The translations under genes and the position numbers were made by a program. The notes below the pieces were generated by a model, which was given only the letters and a program-made list of their open reading frames with translations, was not told the origin of the DNA and made no database searches. From assembly GCF_001667585.1 (NCBI RefSeq), contig NZ_LZJZ01000027.1:124001-188000 (forward strand): 64,000 bases of DNA, read 5' to 3'. The stretch is from Mycobacterium sp. E2733. GTDB taxonomy: Bacteria; Actinomycetota; Actinomycetes; Mycobacteriales; Mycobacteriaceae. This document shows, in pieces, positions 1 through 13,358 of the stretch (position 1 is the stretch's first letter; every line of letters begins with the position of its first letter).

Positions 1-244
1 GGTGCCGCTGTCCAAGGCCCCATCGGTGGCGTACGTCATCCAGGCGCCCCCGGTGTTCTTCGCCCAGAACCCGCCGCAGGTCGCGCTGACCCTGCTGTGG
101 CCCGCCGCTATCGCCGCGCTGGTCTATGCGGTGCTGGCGGCCGCCGACGCCCGCGACGACCTGGGCGCGCTTCCGCCGGGCGACCGGTCGTCCGGCGCGC
201 TGCCGGTGGGAGCCGGGGGTGCCGCCGAAGCGCCCGTGTCATAG
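1..244 (+). CDS. C-terminal end of a membrane protein (Rv1591-like), truncated by window
   Basis: Only the last 80 or so codons are present; the true start lies before the window, so the GTG at position 2 should not be read as the start. The visible part has one hydrophobic segment (roughly [20 protein letters not shown]) followed by an Asp-rich and then Gly/Ala-rich hydrophilic tail ending at TAG. This is consistent with the tail of an integral membrane protein. In M. tuberculosis the gene before the lipase Rv1592c is the membrane protein Rv1591 on the same strand, so position suggests the same gene here. No function can be assigned. Confidence 0.55.
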   Translation, partial: VPLSKAPSVAYVIQAPPVFFAQNPPQVALTLLWPAAIAALVYAVLAAADARDDLGALPPGDRSSGALPVGAGGAAEAPVS

Positions 245-1579
245 CGGGCGGCGGTGAATGCTCCGGCCGAAGATGACCTTGGCCGCGATCTTGGTCAGCC
301 GGGCCATCCCGACATAGGTCATCGGATGGAACATCGTCGGCCAGGTGGTCCGGATCAGGTGCTCGGTCAGCGGCCGGCGGTCGAACCGGTCGGTGAGCCA
401 GCGCAGCGTCATCGGCGCCGACAGCGGATGTAGCAGCATGTGCTCGTTGAAGGCGTCCCGGTGATAGGTCACCCGCGCGCCGCCGGCCGAATAGGCGTCG
501 GCGAGCACGTCGATGTCCTTCACGTCGATGAGGTAGTCGTGGACGGCCTGCACGATCAACACCGGCGGCGTCGGTACGGCCGCGCCCAGCTTGATGTTCT
601 CGAAGACGTGCATCACCTCGGGCGTCGACAGGATGCTCTCGAGCGGCTCGTCGAGGTAGTCGCCCATGTTCTTGCCGGCCATCCGGACGACCGCCTCCAC
701 GGTGGTCATCTTCTCGAGCGACTCGAGCAGGGCGCGGCCCTCCTCGTTGCTGTGCTCTTTGATCACCCTGTCCAGCTCCGGGTAGATGTGGGCGAGCGCG
801 GCCACCACCAGCGCGGGCAGACCCGAAAGAAAACTGCCGTTGAGCCTGCGGAAGGTGTTGCCGAGATCCCCGACCGGTGAGCCGAGCACCGCCCCGACGA
901 TGTCCAACTCGGGCGCGTATTCGGCGCACACTTCGGCCGCCCACGCACTGGCCAGCCCGCCACCGGAGTACCCCCACAGCCCGATCGGCGCCAACGAGGA
1001 CAGTCCCAGGCGTTCCGAACCCAGCGCGGCCCGGATGCCGTCCAAGACGCGATAGCCCGGCTCGTACGGCGCGCCCCACAGGCCCTGGAGCCCCTCGTGG
1101 TCCGGCACGGAGACGGCCCAGCCCTCGGCGACCGCGGCGGCGATCAGGAAGAGTTCGAACTGGCCGATCGACCCGAGCGCCTTCGCCCGGCGCCGCAGCG
1201 CGTAGGACGGGAAGCAACGGGACGACACGGCGTCGATCGCGCACTGGTAGGACAACAGCGGGCACGGGCGTTCCGGAGCGAGCTCGGCGGGGACGATCAC
1301 GGTGGTCGCCGCCGCCTCCGGCTCGCCGTTCATGTCCATCGTCCGGTAGAGCAACTGGACCGCCTTGACCGGCTGCGGGATCAAACCCAGGAACGCCAGT
1401 TCGACGTCGCAAGAACGCAGCACCGTCCCCGGCTCGGCGTGCTGGAAGCCCAATGGCGGCTGGTAGAACGGGTCGTCCGAGGGCAGCAGCGGGCGTACTT
1501 TGCGCTGCAGTTCCTCGTGCGGCGGCCGGGCGATCCACTCCGCGCCATGCGTGCCTGCCAGATTGCCGAGCTCAGCCAT
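239..1579 (-). CDS. LIP-family alpha/beta-hydrolase (lipase-like, Rv1592c homologue)
   Basis: A 446-residue alpha/beta-hydrolase of the secretory-lipase (LIP, PF03583) type. The nucleophile elbow GYSGG is at residues 203-207 (Ser205). Asp348 in the HDYLIDV segment and a His in FNEHMLLHP (about 380-384) are plausible triad partners. The ATG at 1579 has a good ribosome-binding site (AAGGGAG). No classical signal peptide is obvious, so export is uncertain. Substrate is unknown; family members hydrolyse acyl esters such as triacylglycerol. Its end overlaps the convergent upstream gene by a few bases. Gene order (before nrtR-nadABC) matches Rv1592c. Confidence 0.85.
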   Translation of the reverse strand: MAELGNLAGTHGAEWIARPPHEELQRKVRPLLPSDDPFYQPPLGFQHAEPGTVLRSCDVELAFLGLIPQPVKAVQLLYRTMDMNGEPEAAATTVIVPAELAPERPCPLLSYQCAIDAVSSRCFPSYALRRRAKALGSIGQFELFLIAAAVAEGWAVSVPDHEGLQGLWGAPYEPGYRVLDGIRAALGSERLGLSSLAPIGLWGYSGGGLASAWAAEVCAEYAPELDIVGAVLGSPVGDLGNTFRRLNGSFLSGLPALVVAALAHIYPELDRVIKEHSNEEGRALLESLEKMTTVEAVVRMAGKNMGDYLDEPLESILSTPEVMHVFENIKLGAAVPTPPVLIVQAVHDYLIDVKDIDVLADAYSAGGARVTYHRDAFNEHMLLHPLSAPMTLRWLTDRFDRRPLTEHLIRTTWPTMFHPMTYVGMARLTKIAAKVIFGRSIHRRPL

Positions 1580-1740
1580 TCAGGCTCCCTTCTAGGCCAT
1601 CCGGCATTGTCGCGCACGAACGGCAGGTAACCAAAACGTAATCGCCGCACTGTGAGCGACTTCTTGCCGGCACGTCAGAGTCGGACGCGCCACTAGCACC
1701 GATTTACCATCGCGTCACCCGAAAGACGCTTTCCCCGAGC

Positions 1741-2457
1741 CTAGCCGGGGGGCCGCAACGCGGCGAATTCATCGGTGACCCGCAGGCGGGAGTCGATGAA
1801 GTGGTAAAGGGCCGCCGGCCGCCCGCCGCTGCGGCCCGACTGGGCGATGGTGCCGGTCTGGCTGATCACGCCGCGCCGGACCAGCACCCGCTGCAGGTTC
1901 GTAGCGTCGACCTGGTAGCCCAGCGCGGCGCCGTAGATGTCGCGGAGCGTAGAGAGAGCGAATTCCTTTGGCGCCAAAGCAAACCCGAGGTTGGTGTACG
2001 ACAGCTTGGCGATCAGCCGGGCGTGCGCGTGGGTCACCATCGGGCCGTGGTCGAAGGCCATCGGCGGCAGGCAGCTCACCGGATGCCAGCGGGTGTCCGG
2101 CGGCAGCTCGGGGGTGGCGGGGGAGGGCACCAATCCCAAGAAGGTCGACGCGATCACCCTGGCGCCCGGCACCCGGTTCGGGTCGGAGAAGACCGCCAGC
2201 TGTTCGAGGTGCGCGAGTTCTTTGAGGTCCACCTTCTCGGCCAGCTGCCGCAGCACCGACGTGGTCATGTCCTCGTCGCTGCGCAGCTGCCCGCCCGGCA
2301 GCGACCAGGCGCCGCGTTGCGGATCCTTGGCACGCTGCCATAACAGCACGTTAAGCTGCGGTTTCTCCGTGGGGCGGCCCTTCGTAGCCTGCTCGGTGAC
2401 ATGGCGAACCTGGAATACGACCGCGAGCACTTCGTGGGCGGTGTTACCATGGGCCAT
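1741..2457 (-). CDS. nrtR: NrtR: Nudix-related transcriptional repressor of NAD synthesis (Rv1593c homologue)
   Basis: A 238-residue protein with an N-terminal Nudix-like domain (about 10-140; the [11 protein letters not shown] stretch is a degenerate Nudix box) and a C-terminal winged-helix region (about 150-230). This is the NrtR architecture. In M. smegmatis NrtR represses nadABC, which here is the divergent neighbour. The ATG at 2457 was chosen because the length fits the family and because a TATAAT on the minus strand (2470-2465) ends 7 bases upstream, so the mRNA is probably leaderless. A palindrome touching the start codon should let the protein repress both itself and nadA. The reading frame remains open further upstream, but that extension would run into nadA. 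Confidence 0.88.
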   Translation of the reverse strand: MAHGNTAHEVLAVVFQVRHVTEQATKGRPTEKPQLNVLLWQRAKDPQRGAWSLPGGQLRSDEDMTTSVLRQLAEKVDLKELAHLEQLAVFSDPNRVPGARVIASTFLGLVPSPATPELPPDTRWHPVSCLPPMAFDHGPMVTHAHARLIAKLSYTNLGFALAPKEFALSTLRDIYGAALGYQVDATNLQRVLVRRGVISQTGTIAQSGRSGGRPAALYHFIDSRLRVTDEFAALRPPG

Positions 2458-2480
2458 GTTTTCGATTATAAGTCGAAAAC
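2458..2480. promoter_or_regulatory. NrtR operator palindrome over divergent nrtR/nadA promoters
   Basis: Perfect inverted repeat GTTTTCGA-N7-TCGAAAAC (2458-2465 and 2473-2480). The 7-base centre holds TATAAT on the minus strand (2470-2465; -10 for nrtR) and TATAAG on the plus strand (2467-2472; possible -10 for nadA). One repressor bound here would block both promoters. The operator role is inferred from its position between nrtR and nadA. Confidence 0.75.
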
Positions 2481-2503
2481 CTCCCGGGCTGAAAGGAGCC
2501 GCC

Positions 2504-3553
2504 GTGACGGTTGTAAATCGCATGGACACGCTCGCCGAAGGCATGATGGCCGACGTCACGAATTCACCCGCCGGCTACGCCGGTGTCGAGGGCGACGAAC
2601 AGTGGGCCGCCGAGATTCGCCGACTGGCGGAGCTGCGCGGCGCCACCGTGCTCGCGCACAACTACCAGCTGCCCGCCATCCAGGACGTCGCCGACCACGT
2701 CGGGGATTCGCTGGCGCTGTCGCGGATTGCCGCCGAGGCGCCCGAGGACACCATCGTGTTCTGCGGGGTGCACTTCATGGCCGAGACCGCCAAGATCCTC
2801 AGCCCCGACAAGACGGTCCTCATCCCGGATCAGCGCGCCGGCTGCTCGCTGGCCGACTCCATCACCCCCGACGACCTGCGCGCCTGGAAGGACGAGCACC
2901 CCGGCGCCGTCGTGGTCTCCTACGTCAACACCAGCGCCGCGGTGAAGGCGCTCACCGACATCTGCTGCACCTCGTCCAACGCCGTCGACGTGGTCGAGTC
3001 CATCGACCCCGACCGCGAGGTGCTGTTCTGCCCGGACCAATTCCTCGGGGCCCACGTGCGCCGGGTGACCGGCCGTACGAACATGCACGTGTGGGCCGGT
3101 GAATGCCACGTCCACGCCGGGATCAACGGCGACGAGCTGTCCGAGCAGGCCCGGGCGAACCCCGACGCCGAGCTCTACGTGCATCCCGAATGCGGTTGCG
3201 CCACTTCGGCTTTGTACCTCGCCGGCGAGGGCGCCTTCCCGGCGGATCGGGTGAAGATCCTGTCCACCGGCGGCATGCTCGACGCGGCGCACCAAACCCA
3301 GGCCCGCAAGGTGCTGGTCGCCACCGAGGTCGGCATGCTGCATCAGCTGCGCCGGGCGGCCCCGCAAGTCGACTTCCGCGCGGTCAACGACCGGGCGTCC
3401 TGCAAGTACATGAAGATGATCACGCCCGCGGCCCTGCTGCGCTGCCTGGTGGACGGGGCCGACGAAGTCGACGTCGACCCGGAGATCGCGGCGGCGGGCC
3501 GCCGCAGCGTGCAGCGCATGATCGAGATCGGTCAGCCGGGCGGCGGCGAATGA
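2504..3553 (+). CDS. nadA: Quinolinate synthase NadA
   Basis: 349 residues. NadA condenses iminoaspartate (from NadB) with dihydroxyacetone phosphate to give quinolinate, using a [4Fe-4S] cluster. The three cluster cysteines are visible: Cys114 (RAGCSLAD), Cys201 (GECHVH) and Cys300 (ASCKYMKM). The start is GTG at 2504 with GAAAGGAG just upstream, giving the same length as the M. tuberculosis protein. A longer open frame upstream overlaps nrtR and is not coding. First gene of nadABC; its stop overlaps the nadB ATG (ATGA). Regulated by the palindrome at 2458-2480. Confidence 0.96.
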   Translation: MTVVNRMDTLAEGMMADVTNSPAGYAGVEGDEQWAAEIRRLAELRGATVLAHNYQLPAIQDVADHVGDSLALSRIAAEAPEDTIVFCGVHFMAETAKILSPDKTVLIPDQRAGCSLADSITPDDLRAWKDEHPGAVVVSYVNTSAAVKALTDICCTSSNAVDVVESIDPDREVLFCPDQFLGAHVRRVTGRTNMHVWAGECHVHAGINGDELSEQARANPDAELYVHPECGCATSALYLAGEGAFPADRVKILSTGGMLDAAHQTQARKVLVATEVGMLHQLRRAAPQVDFRAVNDRASCKYMKMITPAALLRCLVDGADEVDVDPEIAAAGRRSVQRMIEIGQPGGGE

Positions 3554-5127
3554 TCGCCCGTCCGGCCTGGACCCATAGCGCCGACGTCGTCGTCATCGGT
3601 ACCGGCGTCGCGGGATTGGCCGCCGCCCTGGCCGCCCATCGCGCCGGCCGCCGCGTCGTGGTGCTGAGCAAGGCCGACCAGGCGAAGGGGGGCACCGCGA
3701 CCCATTACGCGCAGGGCGGCATCGCGGTGGTCCTGCCCGGCAACGACGACTCCGTCGAGGCCCACGTCGCCGACACCCTGACGGCCGGCGCCGGCCTGTG
3801 CGACCCCGACGCGGTGTATTCCATCGTTGCCGACGGGTACCGGGCGGTGTCCGAATTGGTCGGTGCCGGAGCGCGATTCGACGAGGCGCCCACGGGCCGC
3901 TGGGACGTGACGCGCGAGGGCGGGCACTCGCGGCGGCGCATCGTGCACGCCGGCGGCGACGCCACCGGAGCCGAGGTGCAGCGGACGCTCGACCACGCCG
4001 CGGCCAGGCTGGACATCCGCGCCGGCCACGTGGCCCTGCGGGTGCTGCACAACGATGCCGGCGTGACCGGGGTCCTGCTGGGCAGCGTGGACGGCTACGG
4101 AATCATCAACGCGCCCTCGGTGATCCTGGCCTCCGGAGGGCTCGGGCACCTCTACGGCGCGACCACCAATCCCGGAGGCTCCACCGGCGACGGCATCGCG
4201 TTGGCGCTGTGGGCCGGCGTCGCGGTCAGCGACCTCGAGTTCATCCAGTTCCACCCGACCATGCTTTTCGCCGGCACCGCCGGCGGCCGGTGCCCGCTGG
4301 TCACCGAGGCCATCCGCGGCGAGGGCGCGATACTCGTTGACCGGCAAGGCAATTCAGTGACGGCCGGTGTTCACCCGATGGGCGATCTGGCGCCGCGTGA
4401 CGTCGTCGCTGCGGCCATCGACACCCGGCTGAAGGTCACCGGCGACCCGTGCGTCTTCCTCGACGCGCGAGGCATCAAGGGTTTCGCGGCCCGGTTCCCG
4501 ACCGTGACCGCCGCGTGCCGCGCCGCCGGCATCGACCCCGTCCGCCAGCCCATCCCGGTCGTGCCGGGGGCGCACTACAGCTGCGGTGGCGTCGTCACCG
4601 ACGTGCACGGCCAAACGGAATTGCCCGGGCTGTTCGCCGCGGGCGAGGTGGCGCGCACCGGACTGCACGGCGCCAACCGGCTGGCGTCCAACAGCCTGCT
4701 GGAGGGTCTCGTCGTCGGCGGCCGCGCCGGCAAGGCCGCGGCCGCGCACGCGATGGCGGCGGGGCGCGTCCGGGCTGTCGAGCCCGAGCCCATCGCCCAC
4801 ACCGCTCCTGAGCGCGGCGCATTGCAGGCCGCGATGAGTCGCGACGCCTCGGTGGTGCGCGACGCCGCCGGGCTGCACCGGTTGTCGGACACGCTGTCGG
4901 GGGCGCGATCGCGCGCCATCGCCGGCCGCCGCGACTTCGAAGACGTCGCGTTGACGGTGGCGGCCCGCGCGGTGACGGCCGCGGCCCTGGCCCGTGACGA
5001 GAGCCGGGGCTGCCACCATCGCACCGAATACCCGGACCCCGCACCGGAACAGGCCCGCAGCAGCCTGCTGCGGCTGGCCGACGACCAGAACTCGGTGCTG
5101 GTGGAGGCGCTGGCGGCGGTGGGCTGA
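3550..5127 (+). CDS. nadB: L-aspartate oxidase NadB
   Basis: 525-residue flavoprotein that oxidises L-aspartate to iminoaspartate, the substrate of NadA. The N-terminal Rossmann motif GTGVAG (17-22) binds FAD. The family blocks [20 protein letters not shown] and the late [15 protein letters not shown] are present, and a helical fumarate-reductase/succinate-dehydrogenase-type C-terminal domain ends near [13 protein letters not shown]. The ATG at 3550 overlaps the nadA stop by 4 bases, indicating translational coupling. The frame continues upstream inside nadA, but that part is a shadow. Confidence 0.96.
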   Translation: MIARPAWTHSADVVVIGTGVAGLAAALAAHRAGRRVVVLSKADQAKGGTATHYAQGGIAVVLPGNDDSVEAHVADTLTAGAGLCDPDAVYSIVADGYRAVSELVGAGARFDEAPTGRWDVTREGGHSRRRIVHAGGDATGAEVQRTLDHAAARLDIRAGHVALRVLHNDAGVTGVLLGSVDGYGIINAPSVILASGGLGHLYGATTNPGGSTGDGIALALWAGVAVSDLEFIQFHPTMLFAGTAGGRCPLVTEAIRGEGAILVDRQGNSVTAGVHPMGDLAPRDVVAAAIDTRLKVTGDPCVFLDARGIKGFAARFPTVTAACRAAGIDPVRQPIPVVPGAHYSCGGVVTDVHGQTELPGLFAAGEVARTGLHGANRLASNSLLEGLVVGGRAGKAAAAHAMAAGRVRAVEPEPIAHTAPERGALQAAMSRDASVVRDAAGLHRLSDTLSGARSRAIAGRRDFEDVALTVAARAVTAAALARDESRGCHHRTEYPDPAPEQARSSLLRLADDQNSVLVEALAAVG

Positions 5128-5978
5128 TGATGCTGCCCGACGAACGAAGCGCCGCTCAAGACACCATCCGGCGCGCTCTGGAAGAGGACCTGCGCTACGG
5201 GCCCGACATCACCACCCTCGCGACGGTGCCCGCCGGCGCGGTGGCCACCGCGTCGATGGTGCCCCGGGAGGCCGGCGTGATCGCCGGCGTCGAGGTCGCG
5301 CTGCTGGTCCTCGACGCCGTCCTCGCCGGGGGCTACCAGGTGGTGCACAGCGTCGAGGACGGCGCCCGGCTGCAGCCGGGCGAGCCGGTGCTGACCGTGC
5401 GGGCCGACACCCGCGGCCTGCTGACCGCCGAGCGGACCATGCTGAACCTGGTGTGTCACCTGTCGGGCATCGCGACCACGACGGCGGCCTGGGTCGACGC
5501 CGTGGAGGGCACCAAGGCCAAGGTCCGCGACACCCGCAAAACGCTGCCCGGGCTGCGGGCGCTGCAGAAGTACGCGGTGCGGGTCGGCGGCGGCGTCAAC
5601 CACCGGCTGGGGCTCGGGGATGCGGCGCTGATCAAGGACAACCACGTGGTGGCCGCCGGATCGGTCGTCGACGCGCTGCGGGCGGTCCGCGACGCGGCGC
5701 CGGACCTGCCGTGCGAGGTGGAGGTGGACTCCCTCGAGCAGCTGGACGAGGTGCTGGGCGAAAAGCCCGAACTGGTCCTGCTGGACAACTTCCCGGTGTG
5801 GCAGACACAGATGGCCGTGCAGCGTCGCGACGCGCGCGCCCCCGCCGTCCTGCTCGAGTCCTCCGGCGGGCTCAGCCTGGAAAACGCCGCCACCTACGCG
5901 GCAACCGGGGTGGACTACCTGGCCGTCGGCGCGCTGACGCACTCGGTGCGCGCGCTCGACATCGGCCTGGACATGTAG
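5127..5978 (+). CDS. nadC: Quinolinate phosphoribosyltransferase NadC
   Basis: 283 residues. Converts quinolinate and PRPP to nicotinate mononucleotide, CO2 and diphosphate. It shows the family blocks RDTRKTLPGLRALQKYAV, GGGVNHRLGL, KDNHV and LLESSGGL around the barrel active site. The ATG at 5127 shares its A with the nadB TGA, so the three nad genes are translationally coupled and should be co-repressed by NrtR. In M. tuberculosis a hypothetical gene (Rv1597) follows; here the next gene is the convergent Rv1598c homologue. Confidence 0.96.
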   Translation: MMLPDERSAAQDTIRRALEEDLRYGPDITTLATVPAGAVATASMVPREAGVIAGVEVALLVLDAVLAGGYQVVHSVEDGARLQPGEPVLTVRADTRGLLTAERTMLNLVCHLSGIATTTAAWVDAVEGTKAKVRDTRKTLPGLRALQKYAVRVGGGVNHRLGLGDAALIKDNHVVAAGSVVDALRAVRDAAPDLPCEVEVDSLEQLDEVLGEKPELVLLDNFPVWQTQMAVQRRDARAPAVLLESSGGLSLENAATYAATGVDYLAVGALTHSVRALDIGLDM

Positions 5979-6000
5979 GCCGCACACTCGTCTGGTTCCA

Positions 6001-6057
6001 CGACACATAACCCACGCACACGACACGCCGAGGGGCGTCGCCGTGGTTTATGTCCCG
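6001..6057. terminator. Likely bidirectional terminator between nadC and a convergent gene
   Basis: Imperfect 15-base inverted repeat (CGACACATAACCCAC at 6001-6015 against 6043-6057, 12 of 15 pairing) enclosing a small perfect hairpin ACGCC-GAGG-GGCGT (6025-6038). It lies between two converging genes. There is no U-tract, as is usual for mycobacterial terminators. Confidence 0.45.
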
Positions 6058-6066
6058 ACGCCGGCC

Positions 6067-6489
6067 TCAGGCGATATCGCCGACGAACACGCCGATCCGG
6101 CGCAGCTGCACGCGGGCCATCTGCGGCAGCCGGTCCGCGTCCGGGCCCTCGGAGCCGGCAGGCAGGATCCGCGGGTTCGTGATATGCACCACGCGGTTGC
6201 GGCCGAACGCTACGTCGGCTTCGCCGGCCGCCAGGACGTTCTTCACCCAGTTCGTCTTGCCGTGGCCCAGCGCGATGGCCAGCAGGTTGCCCTTGCGGTA
6301 GGGGGTGACGACGGTCTCGTACGGCGTCCCGGACTTGCGGCCGCGGTGCCTGATGGTCGCCGTGCCGGGCAGGAAGCGGGCGATCGGCTTGACCACATTG
6401 TTGAGGTATTTGACCTGAAGGTTCTCAAACCAGACCGGAAAAACCATCGGAACGCCCGGAGCGTTGTTTGGGTGATCCTTTTTGGACAT
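6067..6489 (-). CDS. F420-dependent nitroreductase-like (Ddn/DUF385) protein, Rv1598c homologue
   Basis: 140 residues of the split beta-barrel nitroreductase family that uses deazaflavin F420H2 (Ddn-like). Typical features are the helical N-terminus with [14 protein letters not shown], the strand pair [35 protein letters not shown] and the late RILPAGSE region. The ATG at 6489 gives about the expected length (M. tuberculosis 136 residues). Divergent from hisD, with 55 bp between the starts. Physiological substrate unknown; relatives reduce quinones or nitro compounds. Confidence 0.8.
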   Translation of the reverse strand: MSKKDHPNNAPGVPMVFPVWFENLQVKYLNNVVKPIARFLPGTATIRHRGRKSGTPYETVVTPYRKGNLLAIALGHGKTNWVKNVLAAGEADVAFGRNRVVHITNPRILPAGSEGPDADRLPQMARVQLRRIGVFVGDIA

Positions 6490-6544
6490 GACGGCACTGT
6501 ACCGGCCGGATAACAACTTGAGCTGCTCTGGGACAATGGACACC

Positions 6545-9634
<3,090 letters not shown>

Positions 9635-9638
<4 letters not shown>

Positions 9639-10255
9639 CAAAACCATCCGTCGTCGTGCTGGATTACGGCTCGGGCAACCTACGGTCGGCCCAGCGCGCG
9701 CTCGAACGGGCGGGCGCATCGGTCGAGGTGACCGCCGACGCCGATGCGGCGGCCGCCGTCGACGGGCTGGTGGTGCCCGGTGTCGGCGCCTTCGAGGCCT
9801 GCATGACCGGGCTGCGCAGAGTCCACGGACACCGCATCATCGCCGACCGGGTTGCCGCCGGCCGCCCGGTGCTGGGAGTCTGCGTCGGCATGCAGATCCT
9901 GTTCGCCGGCGGCGTCGAATTCGGTGTGCAGACAACAGGTTGCGGGCAGTGGCCGGGCGAGGTCACCCGGCTGGATGCTCCGGTGATCCCGCACATGGGC
10001 TGGAACGTGGTCAAACCCGGGGGAGGCACCACCCTGTTCAAAGGGCTGGACGCCGACACGCGGTTCTACTTCGTGCACTCCTACGCCGCGCAGGAATGGG
10101 AGGGCTCGCCCGACGCCGTACTCACCTGGGCGACCCACGGGGTGCCATTTCTGGCCGCCGTCGAGCAGGGGCCGCTCTCGGCCACGCAGTTTCACCCCGA
10201 AAAGAGCGGGGACGCGGGTGCGGCCGTGCTGCGCAATTGGATTGAGGCACTGTGA
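9635..10255 (+). CDS. hisH: Imidazole glycerol phosphate synthase glutaminase subunit HisH
   Basis: 206-residue class I glutamine amidotransferase that supplies ammonia to HisF. The nucleophile is Cys83 in GVCVGMQ, with the His187/Glu189 pair in HPEKSG. GTG 9635 overlaps the hisB stop. Its partner hisF is three genes downstream in the same operon. Confidence 0.95.
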
Positions 10256-11007
10256 CGAGCGGCTTGGGAGGGAATGTGTTGATCTTGTTGCCCGCGGTCG
10301 ACGTGGTCGACGGCCGCGCCGTGCGGCTGGTCCAGGGCAAGGCGGGCAGCGAAACCGAATACGGTTCGGCGCTGGACGCGGCGCTGACTTGGCAGCGCGA
10401 CGGGGCGGAATGGATCCACCTGGTCGACCTGGACGCGGCGTTCGGGCGGGGCTCGAATCGCGAGCTGCTGGCCGAGGTGGTCGGCAAGCTCGACGTGCAG
10501 GTGGAGCTGTCCGGCGGGATCCGTGACGACAACTCCCTGGCCGCGGCGCTGGCCACCGGCTGCGCCCGGGTCAACCTGGGCACGGCGGCCTTGGAGAACC
10601 CGCTGTGGTGCGCCCGCGCGATCAGCGAGCACGGCGACAGGGTCGCCGTGGGGCTGGACGTGCAAATCCTCGACGGGCAGCACCGGCTGCGCGGACGCGG
10701 CTGGGAGACCGACGGCGGCGACCTGTGGGAGGTGCTGGAACGCCTTGACGGCGAAGGCTGTTCACGCTTCGTCGTCACCGACGTCACCAAGGACGGCACG
10801 CTGGGCGGTCCTAACCTCGACTTGCTGGCCGCCGTCGCCGACCGCACCGACGCCCCCGTGATCGCCTCCGGCGGTGTGTCGAGCCTGGACGACCTGCGCG
10901 CGATCGCCACCCTGACCGGCCGCGGGGTCGAGGGGGCCATCGTGGGTAAAGCCCTCTATGCCGGGCGGTTCACGCTGCCGCAGGCGCTGGCCGCGGTCGC
11001 GGAGTAG
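10252..11007 (+). CDS. hisA: PriA/HisA: phosphoribosyl isomerase for His and Trp synthesis
   Basis: 251 residues from GTG 10252, which overlaps the hisH stop. A second GTG at 10276, after GGGAGGG, would give 243 residues, so the start is not settled. TIM barrel with the catalytic Asp in LLPAVDVV and the second in [21 protein letters not shown] and ASGGVSS bind the two phosphates. In actinobacteria this enzyme (PriA) carries out both the ProFAR isomerisation of the His pathway and the phosphoribosylanthranilate isomerase (TrpF) step. No trpF is seen in the trp cluster here, which agrees with a dual role. Confidence 0.93.
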   Translation: MTSGLGGNVLILLPAVDVVDGRAVRLVQGKAGSETEYGSALDAALTWQRDGAEWIHLVDLDAAFGRGSNRELLAEVVGKLDVQVELSGGIRDDNSLAAALATGCARVNLGTAALENPLWCARAISEHGDRVAVGLDVQILDGQHRLRGRGWETDGGDLWEVLERLDGEGCSRFVVTDVTKDGTLGGPNLDLLAAVADRTDAPVIASGGVSSLDDLRAIATLTGRGVEGAIVGKALYAGRFTLPQALAAVAE

Positions 11008-11014
11008 GGCCGCG

Positions 11015-11815
11015 ATGGACCTGGCCGCATTGGTGGAGAAGGCGTCGGCGATCCTCGACGACGCCACCGAGCCGTTCCTCGCCGGCCATCGCGCCGATTC
11101 GGCGGTCCAGAAGAAGGGCAACGACTTCGCCACCGACGTGGACCTCGCGATCGAGCGGCAGGTGGTCGGCGCGCTGACCGAGGCCACCGGAATCGGTGTG
11201 CACGGCGAGGAGTTCGGCGGCACCGACGTCGACTCCGAATGGGTGTGGGTGCTCGACCCCGTCGACGGCACGTTCAACTACGCGGCCGGATCCCCGATGG
11301 CGGGCATCCTGCTGGGCCTGCTGCACCACGGCGACCCGGTCGCCGGGCTGACCTGGCTGCCGTTCGTCGGCCAGCGCTACACCGCGGTGCTGGACGGCCC
11401 GTTGATGAAAAACGGTGTCGCGCAACCGCCGCTGGCTCCCGTCGACCTGGCCGACGCCCTCATCGGCGCCGGCTCGTTCAGTGCCGACGCGCGCGGCCGG
11501 TTCCCGGGGCGCTACCGGATCGCGGTGCTGGAGAACCTGAGCCGGGTCTGCTCGCGGTTGCGCATGCACGGTTCCACCGGACTCGACCTCGCCTACGTCG
11601 CCGACGGAGTCCTCGCCGGCTCAATCAGTTTCGGTGGCCACGTGTGGGACCACGCCGCCGGCGTCGCGCTGGTGCGGGCGGCGGGCGGCGTCGTCACCGA
11701 CGTCCAGGGGGAACCGTGGACCCCCGCGTCGGATTCCGCGCTCGCCGCCGGGCCGCGCGCCCACGCCGAGATACTCGGGATCCTGCGCAGCACCGGCCGG
11801 CCGGAGGACTACTGA
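11015..11815 (+). CDS. impA: Inositol monophosphatase family phosphatase ImpA
   Basis: 266 residues. Has the Mg-dependent IMPase signature: EEFGG for metal 1, DPVDGTFNY (the DPxDGT loop), and [15 protein letters not shown] near the C-terminus. It lies between hisA and hisF, only 7 bp after hisA, so it is co-transcribed with the his genes. The pathway lacks a HisB-type phosphatase, so histidinol-phosphate phosphatase is an attractive function, although in M. tuberculosis that role has been assigned to another IMPase-like protein (Rv3137). Inositol-phosphate hydrolysis is the other option. Confidence 0.85.
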   Translation: MDLAALVEKASAILDDATEPFLAGHRADSAVQKKGNDFATDVDLAIERQVVGALTEATGIGVHGEEFGGTDVDSEWVWVLDPVDGTFNYAAGSPMAGILLGLLHHGDPVAGLTWLPFVGQRYTAVLDGPLMKNGVAQPPLAPVDLADALIGAGSFSADARGRFPGRYRIAVLENLSRVCSRLRMHGSTGLDLAYVADGVLAGSISFGGHVWDHAAGVALVRAAGGVVTDVQGEPWTPASDSALAAGPRAHAEILGILRSTGRPEDY

Positions 11816-11816
11816 G

Positions 11817-12602
11817 ATGTCCTTCGGCAACGGCCTTGCGGTGCGGGTCATTCCGTGCCTGGACGTCGACGCCGGGCGGGTGGTCAAAGGGGTCAACTTC
11901 GAAAACCTGCGCGATGCGGGCGACCCGGTCGAACTCGCCGCCGCCTACGATGCCGAGGGCGCCGACGAGCTCACCTTTCTCGACGTGACCGCGTCGTCGT
12001 CGGGCCGGGCCACCATGCTGGACGTGGTGCGCCGCACGGCCGAACAGGTTTTCATTCCGCTGACCGTCGGCGGGGGGGTTCGCACGGTGGCCGACGTCGA
12101 CGTCTTGCTGCGCGCGGGGGCCGACAAGGTTTCGATCAACACCGCCGCGATCGCCCGGCCCGACCTGCTGGAAGAAATGGCGCGGCAGTTCGGGTCGCAA
12201 TGCATCGTGTTGTCGGTCGACGCCCGCACGGTCCCCCCGGGATCGGTGCCGACACCGTCCGGCTGGGAGGTCACCACCCACGGCGGTCGCCGCGGGACGG
12301 GGATCGACGCCGTCGAATGGGCTTCCCGCGGAGCAGATCTGGGCGTGGGGGAGATCCTGCTGAACTCGATGGACGCCGACGGCACGAAGGCCGGCTTCGA
12401 CCTGCCGATGCTGCAGGCGGTGCGCTCGGCGGTCACGGTGCCGGTGATCGCCAGCGGTGGGGCGGGCGCGGCCGAACACTTCGCGCCCGCGGTCGCCGCG
12501 GGCGCCGATGCGGTCTTGGCGGCCAGCGTCTTTCACTTCCGGGAGCTGACCATCGGCCAGGTGAAGGCCGCGATGGCCGCCGAAGGGATCACCGTGCGAT
12601 GA
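11817..12602 (+). CDS. hisF: Imidazole glycerol phosphate synthase cyclase subunit HisF
   Basis: 261 residues. (beta/alpha)8 barrel that uses ammonia from HisH to form imidazole glycerol phosphate and AICAR. Catalytic Asp in [14 protein letters not shown] and the partner Asp in [12 protein letters not shown] are visible, with GGGVRT and [11 protein letters not shown] phosphate loops. ATG 11817 lies 1 base after the impA stop; the end overlaps the hisI ATG (ATGA). Confidence 0.95.
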   Translation: MSFGNGLAVRVIPCLDVDAGRVVKGVNFENLRDAGDPVELAAAYDAEGADELTFLDVTASSSGRATMLDVVRRTAEQVFIPLTVGGGVRTVADVDVLLRAGADKVSINTAAIARPDLLEEMARQFGSQCIVLSVDARTVPPGSVPTPSGWEVTTHGGRRGTGIDAVEWASRGADLGVGEILLNSMDADGTKAGFDLPMLQAVRSAVTVPVIASGGAGAAEHFAPAVAAGADAVLAASVFHFRELTIGQVKAAMAAEGITVR

Positions 12603-12946
12603 CGCTGGACCCACGGATCGCCGCGCGGCTGAAGCGAAACGCCGACGGCCTGTTCACCGCCGTCGTGCAGGAGCGTGGCACCGGCGATGTGCTGATGGTC
12701 GCCTGGATGGACGACGCGGCGCTGGCCCGCACGCTCGAAACCCGTGAGGCGACATACTATTCGCGGTCCCGCGACGAGCAGTGGGTCAAGGGCGCGACGT
12801 CCGGCCACACCCAGCACGTGCACTCGGTGCGTCTGGATTGCGACGGCGACACCGTGCTACTGACCGTCGATCAGGTCGGCGCCGCCTGCCACACCGGCGA
12901 CCACAGCTGCTTCGACGCCGACGTGCTGCTGCAACCCGAGAGCTAG
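12599..12946 (+). CDS. hisI: Phosphoribosyl-AMP cyclohydrolase HisI
   Basis: 115 residues, the cyclohydrolase alone without the HisE pyrophosphohydrolase domain found fused in enterobacteria. Contains the zinc/magnesium ligand set in the segment [14 protein letters not shown] and [10 protein letters not shown], and the [11 protein letters not shown] block. Same length as in M. tuberculosis. Last gene of this his operon; hisG and hisE must lie elsewhere. Confidence 0.95.
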   Translation: MTLDPRIAARLKRNADGLFTAVVQERGTGDVLMVAWMDDAALARTLETREATYYSRSRDEQWVKGATSGHTQHVHSVRLDCDGDTVLLTVDQVGAACHTGDHSCFDADVLLQPES

Positions 12947-12979
12947 GTGCGGCGCCCACCTAGGCGACCGCCCGCGGGC

Positions 12980-13336
12980 CTAATTCGCGGCGCGGCGCTG
13001 ACGCCGGGCGGTGGCCAAGAAGTCGACCCAGGACACCACGTCGGAGTGCTGCCTGAGCAGGGCGCGTCGCTGGCGTTCCGTCATCCCGCCCCAGACGCCC
13101 CACTCGACCCGGTTGTCGAGCGCCTCGGCGCCACACTCCAGGACCACCGGGCAGTGCCGGCAGATCGCCGCGGCTTCTCTCTGGGCGGCGCCCCGGACGA
13201 ACAACCCGTCCGGGTCGCCGCTCCGGCAGAGCGCCCTGGAAATCCACGCATCCCGATCCCCGTCCTTCGCACTGCGGAGATGGTTGCGGAGTGGACTGTT
13301 GGTGCCGCTTTCAGCGGTGATCCGAGTGACTGACAC
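12980..13336 (-). CDS. WhiB4-like iron-sulfur regulator
   Basis: 118 residues from GTG 13336, which has a strong ribosome-binding site (AAGGGGGAA); GTG 13360 is a longer alternative. Four cluster cysteines (37, 59, 62, 68; spacing C-x21-C-x2-C-x5-C) are followed by the GVWGG turn (80-84) and a basic RRALLRQ helix. The C-terminal MTERQRRALLRQHSDVVSW block resembles WhiB4 (Rv3681c) more than other WhiB proteins I know. M. tuberculosis has nothing between hisI and chaA, so this is probably an additional WhiB4-type paralogue. WhiB4 itself responds to redox stress; the role of this copy is unknown. Confidence 0.85.
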   Translation of the reverse strand: MSVTRITAESGTNSPLRNHLRSAKDGDRDAWISRALCRSGDPDGLFVRGAAQREAAAICRHCPVVLECGAEALDNRVEWGVWGGMTERQRRALLRQHSDVVSWVDFLATARRQRRAAN

Positions 13337-13358
13337 CGCTTCCCCCTTCGCGTCGGCC

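Noticed and set aside
1937..2503. N-terminal extension of nadA to 538 codons
   Set aside because: It runs antisense over nrtR and the operator; a GTG with a strong ribosome-binding site at 2504 gives the family length.
4575..6026. Long antisense open frames across nadB, nadC, hisD, polA, rpsA, coaE, uvrB and uvrA (300-680 codons)
   Set aside because: High GC with G/C in third positions leaves the opposite strand open. Products are Arg/Ala/Gly-rich with no domains, and the sense genes are certain.
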